Shown here piece after piece: positions 49,201 through 59,736 of a stretch of 64,000 bases of DNA. This stretch comes from Quercus robur (taxonomy: Eukaryota > Streptophyta > Magnoliopsida > Fagales > Fagaceae), in contig NC_065538.1 in the NCBI RefSeq assembly GCF_932294415.1, forward strand, positions 44,554,843 through 44,618,842. Direction: 5' to 3'. The position numbers and the translations under genes are program-made. Position 1 is the first letter of the stretch, and each line of letters begins with the position of its first letter. The notes beneath the pieces were generated by a model. That model did not search any database. It worked only from the letters and a program-made list of their open reading frames with translations, and was not told the DNA's origin.

Positions 49201-50751
49201 ATTCATGGGTCACACTATATATTTTAACTACATTTTAGTTTTATCTACAGTACTTTCAGCAAAAAGTTTTTAGTTTCAATTAAATAAGTTATTCTCAAAC
49301 TTAAAATATTATTGAATTATACGCCCCTTTGACATGACTTTTGATTGTACAGTTTATCTAGAAATTCCGGGGACATTTGCTCTACATCATAAACATAAAT
49401 CAAAGCCCAAACAAACATAAACTAAGCATGTGTTTGGATAAGAATGAAAAATTAAAATTATTTTACTATTAAACTTATTTTTGCTACAATATGGATCTCA
49501 TTGCATTTTTTGGTACTATTTATGGGCCTCACTATACTATTTCAACTAAATTTTACATTTATCTACAACACTTTCAGCAATAAATTTTCAATTTCAGCAA
49601 AATAAGCGATATCCAAACAGACTCACTCACAAATCTAACAAACACAACTACTCCTAAAACCCAAATACACCCAACACCTCCCTTGCACTCACATAATAAG
49701 CTAACTCACTATCTCGCACATGCGGCTATCCTTTAACTCCAAAAACACTATCACATTGATTCACACCTCTCCTCACACAAGAGGACTATTTTGGGAGATC
49801 TCCCACCTAGGATTATTCCACCAAATCCTTTGCAAGAAAACTTATTTATGAAGCTCTTATTTTATTCCTTCATGGATAAGGAATATTCGCTTTTTCAATA
49901 AAGATAAGAATTTCTTCCAAACAACGGGAAATTATTTTCTTTCATCTGGAAAAAAAAAATAACAACAACAACAAGTAAAATAAATTGTTTCCTTCTACAC
50001 TAAGAAAAATTAGAAATCTAAAACAATTTCCAACAGATGACCGCCTTATATGATAAAACCAGTGTATAGTAGTAAATTTTGTTGGAATCTTTTTATAAAA
50101 ACTAGCCTCTGAGCACGCGCTCACGCGCGTGCTCAGAGACTCTTCTATTTTTTGGGTAAGGGTTAATTTGGAGCATTTATTATAATTTGATATTACTACA
50201 TTTTCTAATCACAAAAAAAACCTAGGGGTGTGATGAGTGTCATGTATGGAGAAATAATTTTCCAATCACAATAATTTTTCATCACAAAAAAATCTAAGGG
50301 TGTGATTGGAAAATTACGTGCGTGCTTAGAGGCTAGTATTTTTTGTGTTGTTGATCTTTTAAAAAAAAAAGTTAAAAAGAGTTTAAATTTCAAATATATC
50401 AACAACATCAATGACCTTTAAAACTGAGAAAAGAATACGTAACATTTTTTTATGGAGTAGTAAATTAATACTTATGGAAAAAAATTTAAATTGAATTTGA
50501 CTTAGAATTATACAAATGATAAATATAGTTTCTGTTACAAATGAAATTTTTTTACAACAATTTCTTAGATAACAACCCCTTTCTGTGAGGTTTAAATCAT
50601 ATAATAACCCTTGTAAAGTCTCTCATCCGAACTTATCTAATATTCCATTCCAATGACTCCTCAATGCAATCAAAAAAACGTATGCGTACGTGAACCTGAG
50701 AGAGATAAAAGAATTAGGGTTAAAGCAAGTATTTTTTTTTTAAAAAAAAAA

Positions 50752-50794
<43 letters not shown>

Positions 50795-50828
50795 AGTTAA
50801 CTCCCCACTAAATAGTCAACATTTACAA

Positions 50829-50859
<31 letters not shown>

Positions 50860-50925
50860 CCTTCAAACTACCCACGATTGAATGAAAATAATTACCCCTC
50901 CCATAAAATAAGGAAAAACTATCCC

Positions 50926-50961
<36 letters not shown>

Positions 50962-53270
50962 TCCGATACTATCCCACGTTTCTTTTTTAAACTATTACAT
51001 TATCATTTTTTTTTTAATTTATAACTATTATATTATCAATTGGATTTGGATAAACACGCAAAAGCTTCTAATTGAAAAAGGAATCCTATTCTCTTCAAAA
51101 AAAAAAAAATCCTATCTATTTTTTCAAATTGTGATGAAAGAAAAATTATGATAATAAATCTATAATTTTTTTTTTTTTAAAAAAAGCCTCATTGTACACG
51201 CAAAGCGCATGTGATGAGGCTAGTATTATTAAAGATAATAGCATAAGTTTGTTAGAGTTTGTGTTTGATTTAAATTTTGATGAGAATATTTTTCCTGAAA
51301 ATCCTATTAAAATTGTTCAGAATAAAGATAAAGATTCTTTAGAATATAACTCTATCATGGACTCTTTAAAATCTTATCACCACATCATCAACTATTTAAA
51401 TAAATAACTAATGGAGATCTAAAAAGAAAAAAAAAAAAAAAAAAAAAAAAGAGTTAACGTGATACATAAAAAAAGAAAAAAAAAGTAGAACTCAAGGTTG
51501 CTACATACCTAAATAAAAAAATTTAATGCCAAAAACATATACAATGATGGTAAAAAAAAAAAAAAAAAAAAAACTTAAAAAGAAACAAAATACGAAGAAG
51601 GAATGGAAATTTGTGAAACATAAAAAAGAAAGGAGAGAGTTAAACAAAAAAAAAAAAAAAAAAAAAAAGTAACCCAGAACGTACCAGAATATATGGTTGC
51701 TTTTTATTTTCTTTTTCCTTGTTTTCAAAGTTGGGTACTTTTGAAGTTTGAATGTTGAAACTTGAAACCAACTGCTGGGATTATGGTAACTATTTTTATT
51801 TCAATTCAAAATATTTAAATAAAATGTAAACAAAGGCTACTAAAGGAATTAAGGGAAGCCATATTGTTTAACTGTTCACAAATGATTTTGAATGCTTCTT
51901 TTGTTGCATAAAGCAGTCCTGTATTTAGATCACAATACCTATAACATAAAATTACAATTCATTAAAAAGTACAGTGGTAGAGTATGTGAAGGAATCATTC
52001 ATTTCAAAATTACATTTAAAAAAAAGAAAAAAAAAAGAATTAACATGATACACATAACAAAGAAAAAAAAAGAGTAGAACTCAAAGAAAGTCAATCATAA
52101 ACAAAAGAAAACAAAACAAAAAAGAACTTGCAAAAAATTGAACCTGAAAATTTGTTGGAGCCTTTGACAATAAATGTCTTTAATCTAAAGAAAAAGAAAG
52201 GAGGATGTAGAGCTAAATTAAATATCTTCAATATAAAGAAGAATGAGAGATAGAAAGTGAGATAGAAACTGCAAAACGTACGTGAGTTTGTGGTTTTAAA
52301 GTGTAGAAGTTTTAGTTTACATATATATCCCCGGTAGTTGAAAACTTGTAAGTGGGTATGATGAGGGTATCCTAGGCATGAAAAATGTGGAATCCAAACA
52401 GGGAAAGCCCCTTAAATAGTAGTATAGATTACAATGTTTTTATTAAATGTTGATTTAAGTGATTTAATAGAAATCAATTTTTTTCTCAAATGCTATAAAT
52501 TATATGTTGATCTTTCCTTATTAAACAACTTGAAATTCTGATATTGTGAAGGAAAAGATTATGGTTGAAAACACAACCAGCATATATAAAGGTATATAGT
52601 CGTTGATTTCATTTCAATGAGGCCTTATATGTATGTTACTAGCAGAGTTGTGCAAAAAAAAACCACTTGATCCACCAACTGACCCAACCCAATTTATGTG
52701 AGTCTATTACTAAGTGCCCGTTTGTTTCAGCTTTTAGGGGCTGAAACACGCGTTTGTTTAAAAGCTTGATAGAAATTACCGTTTGGTGAAGCAGGAACGC
52801 AACTTTTATATAAAAGTTGCGTTTTGGACAAAGACATAAACACGCAAGACAATTATGGACCTCTGGAGGTCCATAAACAAAAAGTCGAATGCGCGTTTGA
52901 ATGGTATCCGCTGGGCTCTGCCAAAAAATACCAAATTACCCTTGATAAATGGCTTCAGTTCTCACGTGGTCCTCATTCCTCTCATCTCATCTCTCTGCTC
53001 TGCCCTCTCAATAACAAATTTCCAAATCCAAACACAAAAAAATCTATAACAAATTCCTAAATCAGCTAAGAAAAAAAAAAAATCAATCCCTTGCATGGGT
53101 GTTACAGACGATATGCTAAGAGATAAAGGAAAAAAAAAATAGAGGAAGAATGACTGAAGGAGAGCTCTGTGAGTCTATGGAATGTTCTGGGAAAAACAAA
53201 GAGCAGAAAAGAGTAAAGGAAAAAAAAAGAAAAGAGTAAGGGTATATTTTTAGTAAAGGGAGAAAGGAAG

Positions 53271-53304
<34 letters not shown>

Positions 53305-55064
53305 AAGAGAGGAAGAAGGAGAGCTGGAATGTTCTAAGTTTGGAGGAAGTGGTAGGTTGCAAAAGAGGAAAGAAGTAAAAAAAGAAAAGTGTAAGGGTAC
53401 ATGTGTGTGGAGGAGAAAAAAAAAGGGAAAAAAAGGAAAAAAGAAAAAGAAAAACAAATGCGGTACGTGTGTGAAGGATAAAAAAAGAGGGAAAAAAAAG
53501 GAAAAAGAAAAAGAAAAAAGGGAAATGGTATCACAATATTTTCACAATAAATTTTAAGTGGTAGGTTATTATTAGCTAATATTGGTGAGAAAAAAATAAT
53601 TTTAATAATACGTTCAAATTAAAATCAGTATAAATTTTTATCACAATATTTTCACAATACTTTTACAATAAATCTTAGGTGGTAGGTTATTATTAGTTAA
53701 TATTGGTGAGAAAAAAATAATTTTTTTAGAAAGAAAAAAAAATAATTTTAATAGCACGTTAAAATTAAAATCAGTATCAATTTTTATCACAATATTTTCA
53801 CAATACTTTCACAATAAATCTTAAGTGGTAGGTTATAATTAGCTAAAATTGGTGAGAAAAAAATAATTTTTTTAGAAAGACAAAAATTGATTTAAGTATG
53901 AACCAAACTCACATCCAAAAAAAAAAAAGTATGAAATAAACTCCCTTATATATACATTGTCCTTTTTGGGAATTTATCCCTCAAACTGTCACTTTTATAA
54001 ATACTAGTCAAACACTCAGCTTTTTTAAAAGGAAATTTTTAACGGCTTTTACCAAACACTCAATTTTTTGAAAATGCACTTTTTCATTATGCACTTTTTG
54101 AAAACTCCACTTTTTCATTATGCACTTTTACAAAAAACTAAACCAAACTCACCCTAAGACAAGTCGGGTTGGGTAGGTTAAATAAATAATTTAGCAAATT
54201 GGATTGAATAACGGGCTGAAACATTTCTAACCCACCACAACCCAACCCGCTAACCTATTCTTACTCAACTTTTTTATAATATATACACAACGTTTTTATA
54301 TTATAAAATTCTACCTCATGTACACACCTATTTTGTTTCTCTCATCTCTTTCTCTCTCATTTTATGTTTTTCATATTCACATTTCTCTTCCCTAATAAAC
54401 TGCAACTGTTCTCTCTAAGATTTTATTACTATTCTTACTCTATGTACATGTCTAATTTAAGATTTTGATATGCTTTTATTTTTAGTGTAATAAAATCTCA
54501 GTCATTCTAAAAATAATGAATTATTTGTGATTATTTTTAATAAAAATTACAATTTTTTCTGTCATTTTTTTTTATTTAAATTTGATGGGGAAAATATTAT
54601 CCAATTTAATTGAAATAATTTCATTTTGCTAATTGCATTTTTCAACCCACCGAGTTGAAATTGTTAAGACTTTCAACCGATCCATCGGGTTTGTAGATTA
54701 GTGGGTCGGTGGCAGGTTGAAATTTTCTCAACCCGCTATTGATGGGTTGGTTAAAAATATTGCCCTCCACCTACCCAATCCAACCCACGCACACCCCTAG
54801 TTACTAGTATGGTTTTAATAATTGATTTGCAATAATAAGCAACATAAATTAGTTGTTTATGGTAATAGTTAATTATCATCAAAATAATTTAAAGGCTCTT
54901 TTGACCATAAGCTTCCATACATACAGACCACCATGAATGGCTAAAATAAGGATGTACAAAAACAAAGAATGAACAGAGGAAAAATGACGTAGTTTTATCT
55001 TGTCACCTTTACAAGCATCAACAAATTTCTTTAACGTTTGCATGGTTCTTTCTTCTTCATGTTT

Positions 55065-55113
<49 letters not shown>

Positions 55114-56378
55114 CTTTAAACTATTTCTGAGTAAAAAAAAGGTACTATTAAGAACTTCCTATCTTAAAAACAGTTTAGGCTTGTAAGGATAATCAATAAG
55201 GTGGCTAGGGATAATGTGTAGAAATTATTTGTTTACTACATCAGATAAATCTGTAGACAACACTTATCATCTCAAAAGAGCGACTTAGTCTGTGCATCAA
55301 CTCAACCACCTAAAAAATTCTTAGAATTGACAGTAAATTGTTTATCATGTTATGAGATGCACTTTAATCACCAACAAGGTAATATCTCCTAATTTATTTT
55401 TGTTTTGTGGTGAAATCTAATTTCCATAAAATATTATTTAAATGATAAGTTTGAAAATTATGAAATTTAATTAATTTGTGCTCTTAGGAACAAAAAATTT
55501 TATATAGCCCATGAAAGGCATATGTAGATCAAGCTCCATAAAGACACCAGCCAAATTTTGAGATAGAAAGAATGGTGGTGGAAGGATTAAATAATGCATA
55601 CCTTAAGTAGAATGGCGTCTGCCGAAGGGATAGACTGAAACATATCACCTCCAACAAAGTTCAAGTTCAAACTATCTTGCAAATTAGCAACGACATGTGG
55701 AAGCTCTAAAACAGTGCATTTCAAGTGAGGGAAAGCCTCAGAAATGATTCTAGCGCATGTTCCAGTGCCACCCCCAACATCAACCAGTGTATCCAACCCC
55801 TCAAAAACTGGCTTGCAGTCTTTTACAACCAAGTTCATCATTCCAGAATCACTGGCCATTGCCTTATTGAAAAGATCATTAAAGTCGGGGTTTTGATCAG
55901 CATAGTCCCATAAGCTCATCCCATGTGCACTCTCAAATGGTGTGACTTTGTCCCCTCGAAACCAACTCTCCAAGAAGTGCCATGGAGAAACAAAAACTGG
56001 GTCAAGCATTGCCAGAAGAAATGGCGACAAGTTGGTGACATTATCTTTGAGGAGGATCCTAGATGAAGGTGTGAGATCATATGCTTCTTCTTCTTCTTCT
56101 TCTTGATTCATATGAACTCTTGTTGTAACAAAGAAACCAGAGTGCACAAGTAAGCGCATGAGCCGGTGCACAAAACCAGCTTTTGTGGGATGAATTTGAA
56201 GCGCTGAAACCAACTCAGGTAGAGTAATAGGTTTCCCATGATTGTGGATTATGTCTGGTATGCCAAGCTGAAGGGCACATTTAAGTGACATGGAACCTAT
56301 GAAGTTAAATATATGTTTATACAGATGAGATTGAGCTTGAAACAACTCACTTGTACCGGAACCATGAACTAGATCCAT
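40329..56378 (-). CDS. O-methyltransferase, resveratrol/orcinol-type, copy 3 (giant intron)
   Basis: Exons complement(40329..40631, 55602..56378) give 359 aa. The halves are 14.97 kb apart but keep the same donor (AAG|GTATGC) and acceptor (TTGCAG|TTGG) positions as copies 1 and 2, and the intron ends align with theirs. Differences from copy 1 include D42 for E, M-S-L for V-G-F at 154-156, L169 for S, Q-D-S-L-N near 234-238, N267 for D, and G for H in R-E-R-G-E-K-E-W. The loop reads L-V-L-H-A-L-S-N-E-E-C, sharing the Asp-to-Ala change. Both exons are open. The intron holds hAT, Helitron, Gypsy-type, solo LTR and MITE insertions. Whether it is still spliced across 15 kb cannot be told from sequence; it could be two separated exons of a recently silenced gene. 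Confidence 0.8.
41168..41601 (-). mobile_element. Short non-autonomous Helitron
   Basis: On the minus strand it begins TCTATATTCTATATAAGAGG and ends with a hairpin region (gagcacgtgc...gtgtgctt) followed by GACTAG. On the plus strand it is flanked by A (41167) and T (41602), as expected. It is 434 bp and nested in the hAT-like element. Confidence 0.65.
41643..42318 (-). repeat. 3' LTR of the Gypsy-type element
   Basis: 676 bp. Contains repeated tcctcggc/gccgagga words and ends GGGCCCCACA. Confidence 0.88.
43892..44488 (-). repeat. Tandem array, 76-bp unit, about 8 copies
   Basis: Unit starts at 43892, 43968, 44044, 44120, 44196, 44271, 44347 and 44423, so seven of eight steps are full units and one unit is 75 bp. 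The unit begins aggtttgagtccgaggacc and contains ccttggttctgtcc. It lies about 220 bp inside the primer binding site, in the 5' part of the Gypsy-type element. Because 76 is 1 more than a multiple of 3, each frame cycles through all three registers. Overlapping minus-strand frames of 243, 184 and 114 codons result. Confidence 0.95.
44729..45404 (-). repeat. 5' LTR of the Gypsy-type element
   Basis: 676 bp, adjoining the GGCGCC-type primer binding site at about 44711-44728. The following 45405-45441 is a (TA)n tract. Confidence 0.88.
46352..48723 (+). mobile_element. Solo Copia/SIRE-like LTR with a nested insertion
   Basis: It starts TGTTAGGACATATG and ends TTGGCCTATCA. A perfect duplication ACAAC flanks it (46347-46351, 48724-48728) and the intron sequence continues on both sides as in OMT copies 1 and 2. 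A TATA box (atatataagg, 48091-48100) sets the plus orientation. The related, more decayed copy is at 1683-2575. A second LTR-like segment interrupts it at about 46649-47989; without that the LTR is about 1.03 kb. Confidence 0.85.
46649..47989 (+). mobile_element. Second solo LTR-like segment nested in the first
   Basis: It runs from TGTACCAAGGCCC to GAGCCTCACA, with a TATA box (ctataaaagggg, about 47428-47439) and an LTR-like layout. It interrupts the sequence of the outer LTR, which resumes at taccttatctgtcgag. Target duplication is not clear (ataac against atacc). Open frames at 47000-47390 are Lys-rich and I do not call them genes. Confidence 0.6.
49107..49301. mobile_element. Tourist-like MITE in the OMT copy 3 intron
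   Basis: 195 bp flanked by TAA (49104-49106, 49302-49304). Starts GTGTGTGTTTAGCATTG and ends TTATTCTCAAACT. Copy 2's intron lacks it at the same site. Confidence 0.75.
49426..49624. mobile_element. Tourist-like MITE, second in the same intron
   Basis: The ends GCATGTGTTTGGAT and ATATCCAAACAGACTC with a tttcagcaaaataagc interior mark the same family. The 3-bp duplication is not clear. Confidence 0.6.
50102..52428 (-). mobile_element. Helitron-like element in the OMT copy 3 intron
   Basis: On the minus strand it begins TCTATACTACTATTTAAGG and ends with a strong hairpin (gagcacgcgc/gcgcgtgctc) followed by GAGGCTAG, with host A (50101) and T (52429). The interior is dominated by A-rich runs (for example 50748-50791 and 51642-51668) and contains two further CTAG-type hairpin ends in the opposite direction (50336, 51223), which suggests nested insertions. 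No Rep/helicase domain is visible. Confidence 0.55.
52714..54154. mobile_element. MITE-like element nested in the hAT element
   Basis: Flanked by TAA (52711-52713, 54155-54157) with ends GTGCCCGTTTGTTT and AACCAAACTCACCC. It contains a poly(A) run of about 30 (53273-53302), a GA-rich purine stretch (53303-53525) and a triplicated block (53529-53890). No coding sequence. Confidence 0.65.
53529..53890. repeat. Triplicated block of about 110-145 bp
   Basis: Three successive copies start at tatcacaatattttcacaat (about 53529, 53639 and 53784). Each carries ggtaggttat and ggtgagaaaaaaataatttt. A diverged single version of the cacaatattttcacaa/ggtaggttgtta block recurs at about 45915-46080, 57370-57530 and 62640-62700. 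Confidence 0.8.
54808..55601. other. Remainder of the OMT copy 3 intron
   Basis: Non-coding; (TA)n at 55081-55110. Sequence paralogous to the intron starts of copies 1 and 2 resumes at about 55508. Confidence 0.5.
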
Positions 56379-57101
56379 AATTTTGCAGCTGCCTTAGCTC
56401 CTGATGAACTTGTCCTAGTAATACAATTCAAAGCAAGAACTAATAAATAACATTAACATTAAAGAAAGAAAAAAAATGCGATTGCACATAAACTCTCAGA
56501 CACCAAGGAAAGTAGATTTTCCCATGAGTTTAGAAAAGGCGAGTAATAATCCACACTTATTAAAATTCTACCACTGGGATAGACTTTTAACTTGTATTTT
56601 TCGAATGGGCCAATTTAATGAAAGTTCACTCATTTCTGACTTTCAGTAAGTACAGGCTTTTCTAGTGTGGTGTTCATTTTTTCGTGGCTTGACTGGGGGC
56701 GGCGTTACTAATACTTCGTTCAAACCAGACTTGATAAAAAATATAAATATTTTATGTATAAAATATTATTTTATTAGTTTAACTTACTTTTAAATATTTT
56801 TTTGCACAACTTGCATCCCCTGACTTTAGATTAGTTCAGTCTAATTAAAACTTAACAACACAAATCAGCCAATTCCAAAACCAATTAATAACATAAATCT
56901 TAGATATCTCTCTCATGAATCTCTTTTCTCTATCTGACTATTGGTATCTCTAATTTTGAAAGTAAATAATGAGTGTTTGTGAGCTATAAGTGTATTTCTT
57001 TTTATTATAAATTTATATATTATTTGTTTGAATGCGAGTCTAATATTGATTGTATGCTTTATTTATTTATTTTTGTTCTTTGTGTGAATGTGTGGGTATA
57101 T
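56379..57101. promoter_or_regulatory. 5' flank of OMT copy 3
   Basis: About 150-170 bp above the start codon match copies 1 and 2. From about 56555 the sequence is unrelated, and the cggtcacagtaaggtgtcc block and the TTGACT core found above copies 1 and 2 are absent. The 5' regulatory region of copy 3 therefore differs. Confidence 0.4.
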
Positions 57102-57113
57102 AGTATAAATATA

Positions 57114-57327
57114 GGCATTGCTACAATCAAGCCAATCGGTGTGCGGATGTGCTAGTTAGGATGAGCACTAATCAAGAGTTTGAATTTATTTCTTTTGATT
57201 GTCCGCATGTGGACATTAGGAATATTTTAGATGAGGACTCTGCTAGGCTGTATGTAAACAAAGTATGCTCTGTAACTGATGGTTTTATTTAGCTTTGGAT
57301 GAATTTCGTATTTTAACCCAAAAAAAA
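57114..57327 (+). mobile_element. 5'-truncated LINE, RNase H tail
   Basis: The frame A-N-R-C-A-D-V-L-V-R-M, F-D-C-P-H-V-D-I and L-D-E-D-S-A-R-L-Y is the C-terminal end of the RNase H domain in plant LINE polyproteins. It is followed by a stop, a short 3' UTR and a poly(A) tail. A perfect 12-bp duplication AGTATAAATATA flanks it (57102-57113, 57328-57339). Only 214 bp of the 3' end inserted. Confidence 0.85.
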
Positions 57328-57339
57328 AGTATAAATATA

Positions 57340-58090
57340 ATATAACTTTATGTAATTTAATAATTGAGAAATGATATGTCTATAACATTTTTACAACAAA
57401 TTCTAAGTAGTAGGTTGTTACTGGTTGTTATTGTTAGGGCAAAAAAGTAATCTTAGTTTTAGTTTCAAATTTGAACCAATAACAACTAACCACATGAGAT
57501 TTGTTGCAAAAATGTTGTAGACGTAGCATCTCTCTTAATAATTAGGAAATATAGAAGGTTTGTTACATGTGTGGGTGTATTTTTATCATTTTATAATAAA
57601 ATTTTGTTATAAATAAAGTTAGTGATTAAAAAAGTAGGAAAGTTAGTGTATTATTTATATATGTATGGATGAGTGTGGCTCTTTGAGTCTATAATTAATA
57701 CAGTGCACATGTGTTGAGTTTTGTCATTCAATTTAAAATATTTTTATAAAAACATTGACAAATAGATAATGACAAATGCATAAAAATCAAAATGGTATAC
57801 AAACTTTACAAAATAAAATGGTTACACCTACCCACATTGACAATTGATAAAGAGTATTTTGGCCAAGAATTTTTCTAACTCATTTTACCCTTTGGGTTTG
57901 AATTGCCTGTCGATCTCCTATGGATCAACAAGTACTAGATCCCCTTCGGGATCATGACAATGCGACATTGGCCCCAAGCCATCACTCACGGTCATCGTCT
58001 GGTAGGAAAGTACTAATCGGGTAGGCACAATATCGACGATCAATTACACTTAGTCTTACACTATTTGTGTGTTCTGCATTCATGCATTCT
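57340..58090. other. Intergenic, repeats only
   Basis: Holds a diverged copy of the cacaacatttt/ggtaggttgtta repeat (57370-57530). No gene seen. Confidence 0.4.
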
Positions 58091-58091
58091 T

Positions 58092-58259
58092 GTAAGGGAA
58101 GAACTTGCACACCATGTCCAAAGATCTTTCTACATATTCATGTTCTCCAAATATGGGAAGTAAAGCCCTAAGATCTCGAAACATTAACTTTGTATCTTCC
58201 TTACAAAGGAAGATTCTACGTTTATGGAATCTTGGTCTGCCTTGTACCACCATATAAGC
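58092..58259 (-). pseudogene. Anonymous coding-like fragment, 55 codons
   Basis: On the minus strand one frame stays open for about 55 codons and reads like real protein: G-R-P-R-F-H-K-R-R-I-F-L, then K-E-D-T-K-L-M-F-R-D-L-R-A-L-L-P, then F-G-E-H-E-Y-V-E-R-S-L-D-M-V-C-K-F. It ends in TGA with no ATG at the natural start. I do not recognise the family. The composition contrasts with the low-complexity frames around it, so it may be an exon fragment of a gene captured or lost here. Confidence 0.35.
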
Positions 58260-59375
58260 ACCAAACCTTTTTTTTTTTCCAAAGTACGTGCAATTTCCTA
58301 ACTCTTACACTTTTGAGTTACTAGAGAATGATCTTTGACTAACTTAACCTTCAAAGGGTTTTTGGCCACCGGTACTCTTTGCAGGTTCTTTGTCTTTTGT
58401 TCTTCATGTACCCTAAATCACCGCAAGTGTGGACAATCAACTCATTGATGATTTTGTGCATTATCAACAATAGATAATGGAAACTTATATTAATATCAAA
58501 ATATGAAAACTTGTAGAAGGAAATAATAAAATATCGTATATTTGTGTGAATTTTTTTTTTTTTTTTTTTTTGTCTGTAGCTCGATATTCAAGTTCTTTTC
58601 TTATTAAATTTTGTTTAATTTAAGTTTTTTAATGATCCCATGAAAAGAAATCCTGAAGCCACTACTCTTCCATAGTAGTTTTTCACAATGGGCACTCAAA
58701 AAAGAGGTGCTCCCAAACACAACTAGTATTAACAATTTTAAATTTAATTTTATTAGCTCATACTTTCAATTGTATTTGCAAGACTTATGTGGAGCCAAGC
58801 TATCTGTAGACTTAGGATCTCATTAAGGGTTCATTTGTGTTTGGTTGGGGATGGAAAAGTAGGAGGATATAAAATATTTTAATTTTTCTCGTTTGGGTTT
58901 AGTTGGGAGATAGAAAAGTGGAAAGATGGAAATTTTAATTAATATAAATTTACTCTCTTGCCCCTATTAGATTAAAAAAAAAAAATTACTCCAATAATAA
59001 ATTATATTTTTATTAAAAAATTGTGCATGAATGGGCACTTTATTAAAAAAATAGAAATAAAAAAGAGTCTAAGTACCCAAAACAGATGAAGGAAAAAAAA
59101 AAAAAAAAAACCATTGAAAAAAATGAGGGAAACAGGAAAAAAAAAATTAAGGAATTAAAAAGAAAATCAAACAAGAAAAAGGACAAAAACACGGACGAAA
59201 AGAATATATAAATATAAGAATTCAACTATTCAAATGAAGTTAGCGAACATTGCACGCTGGAAAAAAAATAAAAGAGAGAGAGAGAGAGAGAAGAACCATT
59301 GCACAATATAAGACATTTTGGTCCAAATCACGCACCAGTTTTCTATGCAGTTTTCTCTTCATTTTTGGGAGATTA
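58260..59375. other. Intergenic, no gene seen
   Basis: AT-rich with T- and A-runs. A ggatggaaaagtaggagg/agatagaaaagtgg block at 58840-58930 resembles the insertion in the OMT copy 2 intron. A (GA)n tract is at 59274-59291. Confidence 0.4.
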
Positions 59376-59582
59376 TGGGTGTGTTTGAATGTCGTTTATT
59401 TTGCTGAAAACTGAAAACAATAAAATAATAATAATAAAAAATTACTGTTCACGCGTGGGTTACTGTTCATTTGCTTTAATATACTGTTCATGTCCCATGA
59501 ACAATGCAAGAGGTGTTGGTAAAAAAAAACAAAAACAAAAACAAAAACGCAGAAACGCAAGACGCATCAGCCCAATCCAAAT
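59376..59582. mobile_element. Probable Tourist-like MITE
   Basis: Starts GGGTGTGTTTGAATG with ttttgctgaaaactgaaaac and ends CCCAATCCAAATG. Matches the MITE family at 5116 and 14225; no clear target duplication. Confidence 0.5.
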
Positions 59583-59680
59583 GTATACTACATTTTGGTG
59601 GGCTAGAAAAAAAACATTTAAACTCCACCAGTTTTCCTCCCAATTTTCTTTTCTAACCAAAAACTCAAAAATACCAATTT

Positions 59681-59682
<2 letters not shown>

Positions 59683-59734
<52 letters not shown>
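59683..59734. repeat. (CT)26 microsatellite
   Basis: Fifty-two bases of CT repeat about 610 bp upstream of the H3 start codon. CT/GA tracts are common near plant 5' regions; no function is shown here. Open frames across it are artefacts. Confidence 0.95.

Positions 59735-59736
<2 letters not shown>

Larger units (their letters stand above)
52643..54799. mobile_element. hAT-like non-autonomous element with nested MITE
   Basis: Ends CAGAGTTGTGCA and GCACACCCCTA fit the hAT rule, with a perfect 8-bp duplication GTTACTAG (52635-52642, 54800-54807). The flanking ends have cccaaccc/gggttgg words like those of the hAT at 33970. A 1.44-kb element is inserted inside. Confidence 0.8.

Noticed and set aside
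53116-53557. Phe- or Lys-rich ORFs on both strands
   Set aside because: Products of purine-rich low-complexity DNA inside a nested MITE.
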